A DNA stretch of 13,663 nt, from NCBI GenBank assembly GCA_945885485.1, contig CAMCYT010000049.1, positions 1-13,663 on the forward strand. Direction: 5' to 3'. Below the pieces are notes generated by a model that did no database searches, was not told where the DNA came from, and saw only the letters and a program-made list of their open reading frames with translations. This document shows, piece after piece, positions 5,717 through 13,546 of this stretch; positions within the stretch are counted from its first letter, which is position 1, and the number at the start of each line of letters is the position of its first letter. Both the position numbers and the translations under genes were made by a program. This DNA is from Prosthecobacter debontii. Lineage in GTDB: Bacteria > Verrucomicrobiota > Verrucomicrobiia > Verrucomicrobiales > Akkermansiaceae.

Positions 5717-8100
5717 TATCGTTTGTGGTTTGAGCCGATGGGTTTACGCTTTTTGGCTTCCGGCTTGTTTGCATCGCTGGCAATTGGGTTTTCAAGCGAT
5801 GGAAGAGGGCCTTCGGCGAAGGTTCGAGCAGGGTCTGAAACGTCGTAGCGATTGTCCATATTGAGTTGGACCGATTCGAGAGATTTTTTGCTATTAACGA
5901 TGGAGGGCTGGATAAAGATCATGAGTTCGTCGCGATCAACGCCTTTGGTTTTGGTAGAGAACAAGCGGCCGATTCCTGGGATGTCGCTGAGGATGGGGAT
6001 GCCGCTAATATTTTCGGTATCGTTGGTGGTAATTAAGCCGCCGAGGACGATGGTTTGATTGTTAGGAACGGTGACGGTGGTTAGAAGTTCACGAGTGCCG
6101 ATGATAGGGACGCTGCCGATGCCTTCGATAGGGTCGGACTTACCGATGACATCATCACTGAGTAGAGCGATTTGGAGAGTGATTTCGTCATCAGAGTTTA
6201 CGAGAGGAATGACTTCAAGTTTGAGGACGACATCACGATATTCGATGTTGGTTGAAACGCCGTTGCCTGAGAACTGGTTGGAGTTGGTGGGAATGGCAAT
6301 ACGACGACCAGATGAGATGGTGCCTTTGCGGTTATTGGCGGTGAAGATCGATGGGCGGGAAAGGACGGTGAAATCGTTAGATGTGGAAAGCATGTTCACG
6401 TAGGCAGCTAAGGAGTTGCCGATTTTACCATAGAGTGAAAGACCGCTTTGGTTAGGAAATGTTCCTGCTACGATACCAGTGATGGGGTCGATAAGTCCTG
6501 TTGGATCGGAGCCCGTTGCACCGTTACCTCCGAGGTTGGAGAAACCAATTCCTCCGTTATTGTTACCGCGGAAGGCGCGGATCCAATCAACTCCGGTGGA
6601 GACGGAATCACCGAGGGAGAGTTGTCCGAAGACGGTTGAGATCATGACTTGGTCGGCTTTGACATCGACCTGATCGAGAAGTTTTTCGATGATTTCGACG
6701 CTGGAAGGAGGACCTTGGACGATGATGGAGTTGGTGATATTATCGGCGACAAGGAGAGTGCGGCCGACGAGAAGAGAAACGGGAGCGGAGTTGATGTTAG
6801 GGTCTGATAGGGCATCGCCTTTGCTACTACCGCCGCTGCTGCTGCCGCTGCCGCCTCCCGAGCCTCCTAAACCACCTAGTCCTGAGCTTGAAGAATTTCG
6901 GTTATTATTGTTAGAAGAATTATTGGTTTGCTGACGGTTGGACGAGCCTCCTGGGCCACCTCCATTACCGGGTTGAGATTGGCTGTTGGTTGTGCCGCCG
7001 GTTCCGGTTCCTGAGAATGCGCGGGTGAGGGCGTCTCCGGCGATGGGTAGGAAATCGGCTACGGCTAGGAATTCGAGTTTTCTACGAAGGAAATTGCGTT
7101 GGTCGGATTCGATGTCGAACTGGCTGATCAGACCTTCGACGAAGACGAGGTCGACGGGACGTCCGATGGCGACGATGCGGTTGGTGCGTGCGTCTGGGAT
7201 GATTTGGATAGGGGTTTCTTCGCCAGAGGATCCTCCGCCAGCAGGGTTTGCGGCGGCCGCGATATTTGCAACTGCACCGTCAGGTAATCCTGTGGTTTGC
7301 GGAGCGCGTTGGATGCCGGCAGTACGAGTGGTTTGCTGTTGTTGATTGCCGACCATTTCGTTGAGGGTGGTGGCGAGCTCTGTGACATCGGCGAATTTCA
7401 CGCTAATGAAACGGGTGGCGATAAGGGAAGATGGCTTATCGATTTGGGCTTTGATATCTATGAGTTTACGGATGAGAGAGGTGTTCTCAGTAATAGCAAC
7501 AGAGCCAGCATTGGGGACAGCAGCGATGGAGCCAAAGGCTCCGAATTGGCCGATGATTTGTGTGAAGGTGCGGACGGCGTCATCGGGTTTGATGTGATCC
7601 AGCTTCATGAAGTAAGTGATCACGGCGTCGCCGGTGGGAAGAGGATCTTTGTCGGTGAAAACTGGCAATCCGATGTTGGTGGGTCGAATGCCACCTGCGG
7701 CGACGGTTAGGAAGTCGAGGTTGGCATCAGTAGCATCTGGAACGAAGATGAAGTTCTCGATGGTTGCGGTTTTTTTGAGAAGTTCAGCGGTCTGGGCGTA
7801 GGTAAGTGGGTTCTGAGGTGAGGCATCAATGATTAGCGCGAACGATGCTTTGGAGGCAGCTGATGAAACGATGACTCTACGTCCGGTGTATTTGGTGTGT
7901 AGACGGGCAAGTTCTATGCCGTCGCATGCGATGTTTTCAATTTTTTCGTTCAACAAGGTATCGTTGCCAATTGCAGGGGCAGGAACCGGATTGGGATTAC
8001 CAGGGGGAATGCCAGGGATAGCTGGAACTTCCTTATCTTGTGATAAAAGATGGGGACTGGTGACACAGAAAAGTATTAGAAAGATCAGTTTGCGGCTCAT
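5716..8100 (-). CDS. gspD: type II secretion outer-membrane secretin GspD
   Basis: This secretin forms the outer-membrane channel of the type II secretion system. Of 794 residues, 1 to about 20 are a signal peptide (SPHLLS then QDK, no lipobox Cys). N0 lies about 50-125. N1 (about 158-222) includes YFMKLDHIKPDDAVRTF. N2 (about 228-330) includes IIPDARTNRIVAIG. An N3-like module with VADNITNSIIVQGPP ends near 480. The secretin core (about 485-735) carries the family signature TVPNNQTIVLGGL (677-689) and SGIPILSDIPGIGRLF (699-714), a GspD-like form. A Gly/Ser/Asn-rich low-complexity stretch at about 363-428 interrupts N3, and a basic tail ends in KKRKPIGSNHKR. It is the last gene of the operon, 53 bp after the small exported protein. 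PilQ is the alternative, but the pseudopilin genes upstream, especially gspK, favour T2SS. Confidence 0.93.
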   Translation of the reverse strand: MSRKLIFLILFCVTSPHLLSQDKEVPAIPGIPPGNPNPVPAPAIGNDTLLNEKIENIACDGIELARLHTKYTGRRVIVSSAASKASFALIIDASPQNPLTYAQTAELLKKTATIENFIFVPDATDANLDFLTVAAGGIRPTNIGLPVFTDKDPLPTGDAVITYFMKLDHIKPDDAVRTFTQIIGQFGAFGSIAAVPNAGSVAITENTSLIRKLIDIKAQIDKPSSLIATRFISVKFADVTELATTLNEMVGNQQQQTTRTAGIQRAPQTTGLPDGAVANIAAAANPAGGGSSGEETPIQIIPDARTNRIVAIGRPVDLVFVEGLISQFDIESDQRNFLRRKLEFLAVADFLPIAGDALTRAFSGTGTGGTTNSQSQPGNGGGPGGSSNRQQTNNSSNNNNRNSSSSGLGGLGGSGGGSGSSSGGSSKGDALSDPNINSAPVSLLVGRTLLVADNITNSIIVQGPPSSVEIIEKLLDQVDVKADQVMISTVFGQLSLGDSVSTGVDWIRAFRGNNNGGIGFSNLGGNGATGSDPTGLIDPITGIVAGTFPNQSGLSLYGKIGNSLAAYVNMLSTSNDFTVLSRPSIFTANNRKGTISSGRRIAIPTNSNQFSGNGVSTNIEYRDVVLKLEVIPLVNSDDEITLQIALLSDDVIGKSDPIEGIGSVPIIGTRELLTTVTVPNNQTIVLGGLITTNDTENISGIPILSDIPGIGRLFSTKTKGVDRDELMIFIQPSIVNSKKSLESVQLNMDNRYDVSDPARTFAEGPLPSLENPIASDANKPEAKKRKPIGSNHKR

Positions 8101-8153
8101 GAGATGAAGGGGAAATTAGATGCTGGAATTTTCGAGAAGTGGGGAGGAATCAA

Positions 8154-8738
8154 TTATCGAGTGCGTTTTGGGCGTGCATCCGGATTGTTGTTAGCGGGGC
8201 TTTGGTTTGGTTTAGCAGGCGGAATGACTCTCGGCCGCGGTGTAATGATGGGAGCGGGGACAGCGTTATTCGGCTGATTGGGATTAACACCGGGTGGTAA
8301 TTCAGGTTGTCCTTGATTTTGAGGGTTAGCGTTATTCGGCGAATTGAGGACGACGAGTGTCGGCTCAAAGCGGACTTCGCCTTGGACTCTCCCGTCCGTT
8401 AGTGTCACAACGGTTCCTAAGTGGATTTCTGGGTGGCGATTCACAGAAATGACTTGGAATTTGGAATTAGAACCGGGTTCGATGACGGATTTTTTCTTAT
8501 CTTTTTTGTTAGTGATCGTGATGCGGTGACCGCCTTCGACAGGAGCGATGCCAGTGAGGTGGTAGTCATTGAAAGGATTATCGGTGGGTGCGGGGCCGGT
8601 TTGGACTGGAGGTGTGGTGAATGGGCTGTTGGTCCAAAGTTTACTGTAAAACTGGGGATTTTTCTTTTCTGGAATTTCTGCGTGGGTCGCGCAGCAGAAA
8701 ATCAGGCACAGGAAAGTGATGAAAATGGGATGTTTCAT
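8154..8738 (-). CDS. small exported protein of the T2SS operon, possible GspC/PilP-like clamp
   Basis: I do not recognise a named family. The 194-residue protein begins with a hydrophobic segment (about 4-20) ending CCATHA, either a cleaved signal peptide or a single membrane anchor; no good lipobox is seen. A compact domain of about 45-130 begins NPFNDYHLTGIAPVEGGHRI and alternates short beta-type stretches (HRITITN, KFQVISV, TVVTLTDGRVQGEVRFE). This recalls the small beta domain of GspC (homology region) and PilP, which joins the inner-membrane platform to the secretin N0 domain. The last 60 residues are Pro/Asn-rich and basic (ending DARPKRTR), probably disordered. Its ATG overlaps the gspM stop as ATGA, so it is translationally coupled to gspM, and gspD follows. 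The clamp role is inferred from position and beta pattern only. Confidence 0.8.
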   Translation of the reverse strand: MKHPIFITFLCLIFCCATHAEIPEKKNPQFYSKLWTNSPFTTPPVQTGPAPTDNPFNDYHLTGIAPVEGGHRITITNKKDKKKSVIEPGSNSKFQVISVNRHPEIHLGTVVTLTDGRVQGEVRFEPTLVVLNSPNNANPQNQGQPELPPGVNPNQPNNAVPAPIITPRPRVIPPAKPNQSPANNNPDARPKRTR

Positions 8739-9271
8739 AAGTTAGTTGTATCTGCTGGGAACCATTGAGAAATGATTGCGGTGCAATCGATGAGTGTATC
8801 GTCCTTAGTGTTCGGATTTAAGCGAATTTGGGTGGCGGCACGGAAAGCGGCAGGATCGTTGATGGTGCATAGCCATTTGTAGAGGTCTTGTTCTTTGCCG
8901 GTGATGCTGATTTCAATTTGTGCGCGGTGGTAATATTGCCCTCGGGTATCACTGGGTAAGAATCGTTGTTTGCCCTTGAGCTCAAGTCCAGCAGCACGCG
9001 CCTCTCTATCAATGTATGCTTGAAGCTCGCCTTGGACGGTTTGGCTATCTTTAGCCTCAGGTTCGTTATTAGCGAGCCATTGCATTTGTTCGATATATTG
9101 ATCGGAACTGGCTTGAATGTTCTTGGCTACCTCAAGTTTGGTTTTCGCGGTGTTGAGATTGGTTTCAAATTTGGTTTTTTTCTGTTTGAACTGAGAGTAG
9201 AGGAAAAAATTAAGCATCAAGAACCCCGCGAGGAGTAGGATGGAAATGAGATTTTTTTCGCGGGAAGACAT
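8735..9271 (-). CDS. gspM: GspM/PilO-like inner-membrane platform protein
   Basis: This 178-residue bitopic membrane protein has a short cytoplasmic start (MSSREKN), one membrane helix at about 8-26, and a charged heptad-like coiled-coil stretch at about 28-60. A periplasmic alpha/beta domain (about 75-175) follows, with YYHRAQIEISITGKEQDLYKWL, typical of the ferredoxin-like fold of GspM and PilO. GspM partners GspL in the inner-membrane assembly platform of type II secretion. Assignment rests mainly on topology, size and position between gspL and the gspC/gspD-like genes, because this family has little sequence conservation. It starts with ATG at 9271, 80 bp after gspL, without a Shine-Dalgarno. 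Its TGA overlaps the next gene's ATG by four bases. Confidence 0.82.
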   Translation of the reverse strand: MSSREKNLISILLLAGFLMLNFFLYSQFKQKKTKFETNLNTAKTKLEVAKNIQASSDQYIEQMQWLANNEPEAKDSQTVQGELQAYIDREARAAGLELKGKQRFLPSDTRGQYYHRAQIEISITGKEQDLYKWLCTINDPAAFRAATQIRLNPNTKDDTLIDCTAIISQWFPADTTNL

Positions 9272-9351
9272 GAGGAAAGGACAGAAACTTAGGTTAGAAA
9301 AGTGGGTTTGTCAGTTGGAAAGGAGGGGTTAATCCTTGAGAAACGGGATAG

Positions 9352-10590
9352 TTACGGTGTGGCTTGGAGGATGGATGCGGTGTGGGTGAATTCCCAGCCG
9401 AGATTGGACTGCTGAGGTGGGCCAGGTGACCATTCGTAATTTAAGAGTTCGTTGCTTTTCTTGAGATTTGAAGAAAATTGAGTGACGGCTTGTGATTGGG
9501 GCGCTTCGCCGATCAAACGAATCTCTGTTGCTGAAATTTCAGCGGTTTTGAGGCGCAGGCCGGAGTTGGCAGGGATGCATTTTTGGATGCGGGAGAGGAT
9601 GTCGACCGTGTCATAATCGCGACTGATGGCGTATTCAAGTTCCTCCCACTTTCCATTGTGAACCACATATTTTTCTACTGACGGAGCAATGGCTTGTTCC
9701 TGTTCTGTGTATTGTTTGGTTGTTGAATATATATTCCACAGATCAAAGCCGAAGTAGCCAATGGCACCTAGGTAGAATATTGCGAGCGCAGCGACGGCGA
9801 GATTAGTGTTTTGACGTTGGCGAGCGGCGCGACGGGCGGCTCTGACATCGGCGGGGAGAAGTTGGCTCAGTGGGGCTGGGACTGAGGGGGTTGGCCTCTT
9901 TGCTAGGTCGATGAGGATGGTAAAAGCTTTCGATAGCTCGGAAGTTTGGGTGGCGGTATCGTTGGACCAAACGATCGTTTTATCGGGCTTAACTTCTATG
10001 CCTTGGAGGGATAGTTGGGCGATGGCGATGCGGATTTCCCGGACGAGGTTAGCATCGGGTGAAATGCCGATCGAGCTAGTGGCTTGGCAGTAGACGAGTT
10101 TTCCTTGGTGATGGATGGCGAAGACCCATTGATTCAGCTCGCGCCACAGGATGAGGGTGTTTCCGGAAGTTGGGAAGGCGTGAGGAGAAATGTCGAAAGC
10201 TTTTGGGGATTTCGTGGGAAGCGTTTCGGAACTTGGATTGCGGAGGACAACTGAGAGTAGAGTAGATTCCTCCTTGGAGGAGGAGATGGGGAAAATGTCG
10301 GTCAACTGACCCGCAAGAGGATCTGGGCGAAAGCCAACGCGCTCGGCATGAGTTGCGGCGAGGTCGGGGAAAAGGGATGCATCGCCCGTTTGGACGCGCA
10401 GTGGCAAGGCGGTGAATGCTTGGACTGGAAATAAAAAGACCAGATCGCCGGCGGGAAACTTTTCGATTTCTGATGGAAATTTGACAGGGTGCGAGGACTC
10501 CAGAGTGGCAGGCTGATTGGGCGCGATCGTCCATATTTCCCAATCGGTTTCGCCGGGGATGAGAAGGTAAGTTGAATTGGATTTTGCCAT
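9352..10590 (-). CDS. gspL: GspL-like inner-membrane platform protein
   Basis: This 412-residue protein has the GspL (PilM plus PilN-like) architecture. A large cytoplasmic part (about 1-255) probably has the actin-like fold that in GspL binds the ATPase GspE; a basic stop AARRAARQRQ (251-260) precedes a membrane helix at about 263-284 (LAVAALAIFYLGAIGYFGF). A periplasmic part (about 290-412) contains a helical stretch and a ferredoxin-like domain (RLKTAEISATEIRLIGEAP). The length fits GspL (about 380-420). It lies between gspK and gspM, the canonical T2SS order. The primary sequence is divergent, so the call is by architecture and position. The start is ATG at 10590, 40 bp after gspK, with a pyrimidine-rich leader and no Shine-Dalgarno. 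An 80-bp spacer to gspM is longer than the other gaps. Confidence 0.86.
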   Translation of the reverse strand: MAKSNSTYLLIPGETDWEIWTIAPNQPATLESSHPVKFPSEIEKFPAGDLVFLFPVQAFTALPLRVQTGDASLFPDLAATHAERVGFRPDPLAGQLTDIFPISSSKEESTLLSVVLRNPSSETLPTKSPKAFDISPHAFPTSGNTLILWRELNQWVFAIHHQGKLVYCQATSSIGISPDANLVREIRIAIAQLSLQGIEVKPDKTIVWSNDTATQTSELSKAFTILIDLAKRPTPSVPAPLSQLLPADVRAARRAARQRQNTNLAVAALAIFYLGAIGYFGFDLWNIYSTTKQYTEQEQAIAPSVEKYVVHNGKWEELEYAISRDYDTVDILSRIQKCIPANSGLRLKTAEISATEIRLIGEAPQSQAVTQFSSNLKKSNELLNYEWSPGPPQQSNLGWEFTHTASILQATP

Positions 10591-10630
10591 AGCGGAGTAG
10601 AGGGTCTGGAGAGGTGGGGGATGAAAGATT

Positions 10631-11575
10631 TCAGGGAATGATCTCGATGGTGCGGCTGAGGAGGATGGGTTTTCCGGTGCGATTTTTTACGATGGTGATG
10701 ATGCGGCGTTTGGAATCTCCAGAGCGGGCGGTTGAGTTGATACGAGTGGTAGTGTCGTTCATGGTGAAGCGCTGGGCAATGTCTTGGCGTGTATTTGCGT
10801 CGATGCCAAGCAAGGAAAGTGCGGAAGCGACATCTTGGAACGGAACATCGTCCTCGGTGTTGCGGATGCCATCGGTGCCGCGAACGGTTTCTGGGATGAT
10901 ATAGGCTTGCTCAGGGGTGACTTCGGCAGCGACGGAGATGAGTTCGGCGTCTGCCTCGTTGAGGTCGAGGGTTCCGCTTGACCAAACAGTGAACCAGTTT
11001 CTCCAATCAGGACGAAGTCGCTCCATTTCATTCATGCCGCGCACGAGTCGCATTTCCTCGATGTCGTAGAAAGGTCGATTGAAAGGTTGGTTGATGCGGC
11101 CCATTTTGGTGTATTCTTCGACTTCTGCGCCATTGAGCGCGACTTCTTCATCGCCGTCCACCCAATCGGTTAGGGCGTCGGTCAGGGCCTGAGCGTTATC
11201 GAGCTCCATGCCCCACTGAATAAAGATGGAACGGATGAGAGTTTTGTCTTCGGCTAAAACGAGGGTGTTGATGTTGTAGCGTGCGCTTTCTGAGGTGAGG
11301 GTGACGTGGATTTCCTCGTTATTTTCCTCATCAACGCGGTGGAGGATGGGATCGTTGCGTTTAACGACAGGGTTTGCGCCGATGGCGATGCCCATTTCTG
11401 CAAGTTGGAGTGCGCGTGAGCCGTGGACTTTGGCGGTGGTGATTTCGGTGTCGAAGGAAATGACGCGAAGGGTAGTGATGGCTGCGATAGAAAGGATCGC
11501 GATCAGCCAAAGCACAGCAATCAAGGCAATGCCTTGGCGACGTGAGTTTGGTTGATGAGAGGGGCGCGATCTCAT
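10631..11575 (-). CDS. gspK: minor pseudopilin GspK
   Basis: GspK is the large minor pseudopilin that caps the tip of the type II secretion pseudopilus with GspI and GspJ. It has 314 residues, close to the usual 300-330. The prepilin leader ends RRQG, with cleavage between Gly15 and Ile16, then a hydrophobic helix IALIAVLWLIAILSIAAITTL. Position +5 of the mature protein is not Glu, as is usual for GspK and unlike other pseudopilins. The family hallmark ALTDALTDWVDGDEE lies at about 129-143, followed by NQPFNRPFYDIEEMRLVRGM and the helical domain inserted in GspK proteins. The ATG at 11575 overlaps the gspJ TGA by four bases (ATGA), so translation is probably coupled. The high content of acidic residues could include a calcium site, as known for other GspK proteins, but I cannot assign ligands. 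Confidence 0.93.
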   Translation of the reverse strand: MRSRPSHQPNSRRQGIALIAVLWLIAILSIAAITTLRVISFDTEITTAKVHGSRALQLAEMGIAIGANPVVKRNDPILHRVDEENNEEIHVTLTSESARYNINTLVLAEDKTLIRSIFIQWGMELDNAQALTDALTDWVDGDEEVALNGAEVEEYTKMGRINQPFNRPFYDIEEMRLVRGMNEMERLRPDWRNWFTVWSSGTLDLNEADAELISVAAEVTPEQAYIIPETVRGTDGIRNTEDDVPFQDVASALSLLGIDANTRQDIAQRFTMNDTTTRINSTARSGDSKRRIITIVKNRTGKPILLSRTIEIIP

Positions 11576-12381
11576 TTGTTAGGTATGGGGTTAGGTGTAG
11601 GGCTAGGAGTGGGGACTGATGGCACACTTGGCACGTTGATTTCAACTTCTGGCGTTTGTGGGATTCCATTTTGTCCATCTGAATTACCGCCTTTTAATTG
11701 GAGTTGGCGCATAAAGACTTCGGGGTTTTGTTTGGGAGGTATCCAAAATACGTGACGGATAGGCTCGCCCTCCGCGCCAAAAGCACAGGTGAGTTCCAAT
11801 TGTAGGGGGAGTTTTCCGGATTCTTCCCATTCATAAATATACTCCATCTGATTGGTATCGAGGACACGCCACTCGAAGTAGCGGACATCTGTTAGTAAGA
11901 CGATTTCAGCGAAGGGAAGTTCGTCGGTGGCTGTGGACGCGAATTTGCTGCCTGTCGTATTTGAGGAGGTTGGATCGATAATGGGATTTTCGTAATAACG
12001 GAGCACGATATCGAGGAAGCCAGAGCGGCGCATGACGGTGGAAAGCTGGATAGCTTTTGCAGTGCGCTCTTGATTACTCCATGTGAAAGAGATGGGGACA
12101 TTCTCGAGGGTGAGATCGCTGAGATAATGCGATGCTGTATCGCTGACCTGGAGATCGAGACGAGTATTTCCAGGAAGGGTGGAGAAGCGTTTTTCTAACA
12201 GATCAAAAAATGCTTGATGGAGCATTTCTTCGTTTTGGGTCTTTACGATGTTGTTACCAAGTTCAAGAGATGCGCGAGAGGTAGCGAAAATCATACCGAA
12301 GAGCATCGCGATCAATAAGAGCGCAATAATTATTTCCAGAAGCGTGAAGCCGCGCTTTGATTTATTACCTGATGACTTCAT
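11572..12381 (-). CDS. gspJ: minor pseudopilin GspJ
   Basis: This 269-residue pseudopilin has a class III prepilin leader KSKRG cleaved between Gly11 and Phe12. The mature N-terminus FTLLEIIIALLLIAMLFG carries Glu16 (mature +5) and the membrane helix used for pseudopilus assembly. The periplasmic domain (about 40-235) is beta-rich and includes EIVLLTDVRYFEWRV, a stretch characteristic of GspJ near where the chain calculates residual sequence before a Tyr/Trp-rich strand. A Pro/Ser/Thr-rich tail (about 245-269, PSVPTPSPTPNPIPNK) exceeds the usual GspJ length of about 200 and is probably disordered. It overlaps gspI upstream and gspK downstream by four bases each (ATGA), making I-J-K one translationally coupled block. 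Order between gspI and gspK supports the J assignment over other pseudopilins. Confidence 0.9.
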   Translation of the reverse strand: MKSSGNKSKRGFTLLEIIIALLLIAMLFGMIFATSRASLELGNNIVKTQNEEMLHQAFFDLLEKRFSTLPGNTRLDLQVSDTASHYLSDLTLENVPISFTWSNQERTAKAIQLSTVMRRSGFLDIVLRYYENPIIDPTSSNTTGSKFASTATDELPFAEIVLLTDVRYFEWRVLDTNQMEYIYEWEESGKLPLQLELTCAFGAEGEPIRHVFWIPPKQNPEVFMRQLQLKGGNSDGQNGIPQTPEVEINVPSVPSVPTPSPTPNPIPNK

Positions 12382-12794
12382 GGCTGATACATCAGGTTAT
12401 AGCGCCATGTTTCCACGGAGCGGGATTGCCAAGCGCCAGAGGCGAACCACTTTGCGGTGATTTCAATACGATACATTTCTTGGAGCATTTGCCCGTCTTG
12501 GTTCTCTAGGTCTTCTATGGGTGTAATGACGACATCGAGTTCGATATCGGTGCCTTCGATGGGGATTTGGGTAGTGCCTTCTTCCAGGGTGGGAAAAGAG
12601 ATTTGCTCGGCGAGGGCGGACTCAAGAATTCGGGTAATTCTTAGTTCGTGTTGTGCAAGGCTTGCCGTTTCTGCCATGCGGTGAAACGCAACAACAAGGC
12701 CGGTGCAGGCGATGGCGAAAATGCCTAATGCGATAACGACTTCCATGAGTAGGAAGCCATTACGTTCGTTAGGTGATTTTTTAGAAGTCTTCAA
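12378..12794 (-). CDS. gspI: minor pseudopilin GspI
   Basis: This 138-residue minor pseudopilin has the leader MKTSKKSPNERNG cleaved between Gly13 and Phe14. The mature sequence FLLMEVVIALGIFAIACTGL has Glu18 (mature +5) in the membrane helix. The short globular domain with TSRILES-like helix and a Trp-rich end (WFASGAWQSRSVETWRYNL) fits GspI, which is about 120-130 residues. GspI nucleates the tip complex with J and K. The start is a TTG at 12794: no ATG or GTG lies in frame between the gspH stop and the prepilin leader, and this start gives a normal leader length. It follows gspH after 22 bp and overlaps gspJ by four bases. A TTG start without Shine-Dalgarno could keep its level low, which fits a tip subunit, but that is inference. 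Confidence 0.9.
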   Translation of the reverse strand: MKTSKKSPNERNGFLLMEVVIALGIFAIACTGLVVAFHRMAETASLAQHELRITRILESALAEQISFPTLEEGTTQIPIEGTDIELDVVITPIEDLENQDGQMLQEMYRIEITAKWFASGAWQSRSVETWRYNLMYQP

Positions 12795-12816
12795 AAGCGA
12801 GATGCTGCTGGAAAGG

Positions 12817-13377
12817 TTAGTATGCCACGAGCTCTGCGTCCGCGACGGTGGCGGTTAGCGGATGATAGGTTGCTTGGGCGTAACTGTCATCGAGAGTCAG
12901 TCGGACGGTGATAGGTTCGCAGAGTCCATCAGGATCAAACCGCCAGACAGGAACAATAGATTCGGTTGGGGTTATGTAGTCTGCTGTATTCCAGTGACGG
13001 ATTGTCAGCGAGATATCGGGATTAATGGTGAGGGTTTCCTGAAGATTACCTTGAGAGGTATGCTCGCTTGCAGCGCCCCCAATTGAATTTCCCGAGGCAG
13101 TGGATCGCTCGGTGCTGTGGGCTTGAGCATAAGGGAGGAGTTTGATGGAGCCTTGGTGAAACTCGATGGCGTAGGAAGTCTGGTGTAAAATGGCAGCTGT
13201 ACGGGCTTTCTTTGCGAGTAGTTCGATTTCTTCTGATTGAGAGGTCAGGGCGCGTTGAGAAGAATTGATCGCTAAGGCTGCGATCGCTCCGCTGGTGATG
13301 ACTCCGATCACAATCAGCACAATGACGATCTCCAAGAGGGTGAAGCCCTTTTTGGAAAATACTTCACCGCGCCCCAC
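12817..13377 (-). CDS. gspH: minor pseudopilin GspH-like (start uncertain)
   Basis: From the GTG at 13377 this is a 186-residue pseudopilin with a normal leader MGRGEVFSKKG, cleaved between Gly11 and Phe12, and mature start FTLLEIVIVLIVIGVITSGA with Glu16. The globular part is beta-rich and contains RHWNTADYITPTESIVPVWRFDPDGLCEPITV, in two pieces resembling the GspH pattern of an FxPDG-type turn. The position between gspG and gspI supports H. The frame stays open to a TTG at 13476, which would give a 44-residue leader; that extra part is coded by a GC-rich, repeat-like stretch and is unlikely to be translated. Neither start has a clear Shine-Dalgarno. GspH sits below the pseudopilus tip in other systems. 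The start is the main uncertainty; the family call is good. Confidence 0.85.
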   Translation of the reverse strand: MGRGEVFSKKGFTLLEIVIVLIVIGVITSGAIAALAINSSQRALTSQSEEIELLAKKARTAAILHQTSYAIEFHQGSIKLLPYAQAHSTERSTASGNSIGGAASEHTSQGNLQETLTINPDISLTIRHWNTADYITPTESIVPVWRFDPDGLCEPITVRLTLDDSYAQATYHPLTATVADAELVAY

Positions 13378-13462
13378 TTCGCCACCACCGTCGCTAAAGC
13401 TATGGTGGTCAAGAAGGCTACGAGGGGCTAGCAGGCGCTGAGCAACGCGGAGCTTGGGCTGT
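13378..13462. repeat. GC-rich repeat-like leader between gspG and gspH
   Basis: This tract contains an inverted repeat, CCACCA (13382-13387) and TGGTGG (13403-13408), around GTCGCTAAAGC, followed by short related words (AAGGCTACGAGG, GGCTAGCAGGCGCTGAGC, AACGCGGAGCTTGGGC). The look is of a dispersed palindromic repeat, unlike the flanking AT-rich spacer. It can be read in frame into gspH, which explains the long N-terminal extension of that frame. Only one copy lies in the window. Confidence 0.45.
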
Positions 13463-13484
13463 AGACGAAGATACAATTGATTTA

Positions 13485-13539
13485 TGTTTCTAGTGATTCC
13501 TTAAACAGAGGGGGGATGAGGAAGAGATGATTAGAAACA
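13485..13539. promoter_or_regulatory. hairpin in the gspG-gspH spacer, possible attenuator or mRNA stabiliser
   Basis: TGTTTCTA (13485-13492) and TAGAAACA (13532-13539) form an 8-bp perfect inverted repeat with a 39-base loop, starting eight bases past the gspG stop codon on the minus strand. The stem is AT-rich and has no U-run, so it is not a standard terminator. Its place suits uneven expression of the abundant major pseudopilin and the scarce minor ones, but this is inference. Confidence 0.3.
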
Positions 13540-13546
13540 CTTTGAT

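Noticed and set aside
6059..7801. Long plus-strand open frames within gspD
   Set aside because: They are antisense to a secretin with intact domains and are compositionally skewed shadows.
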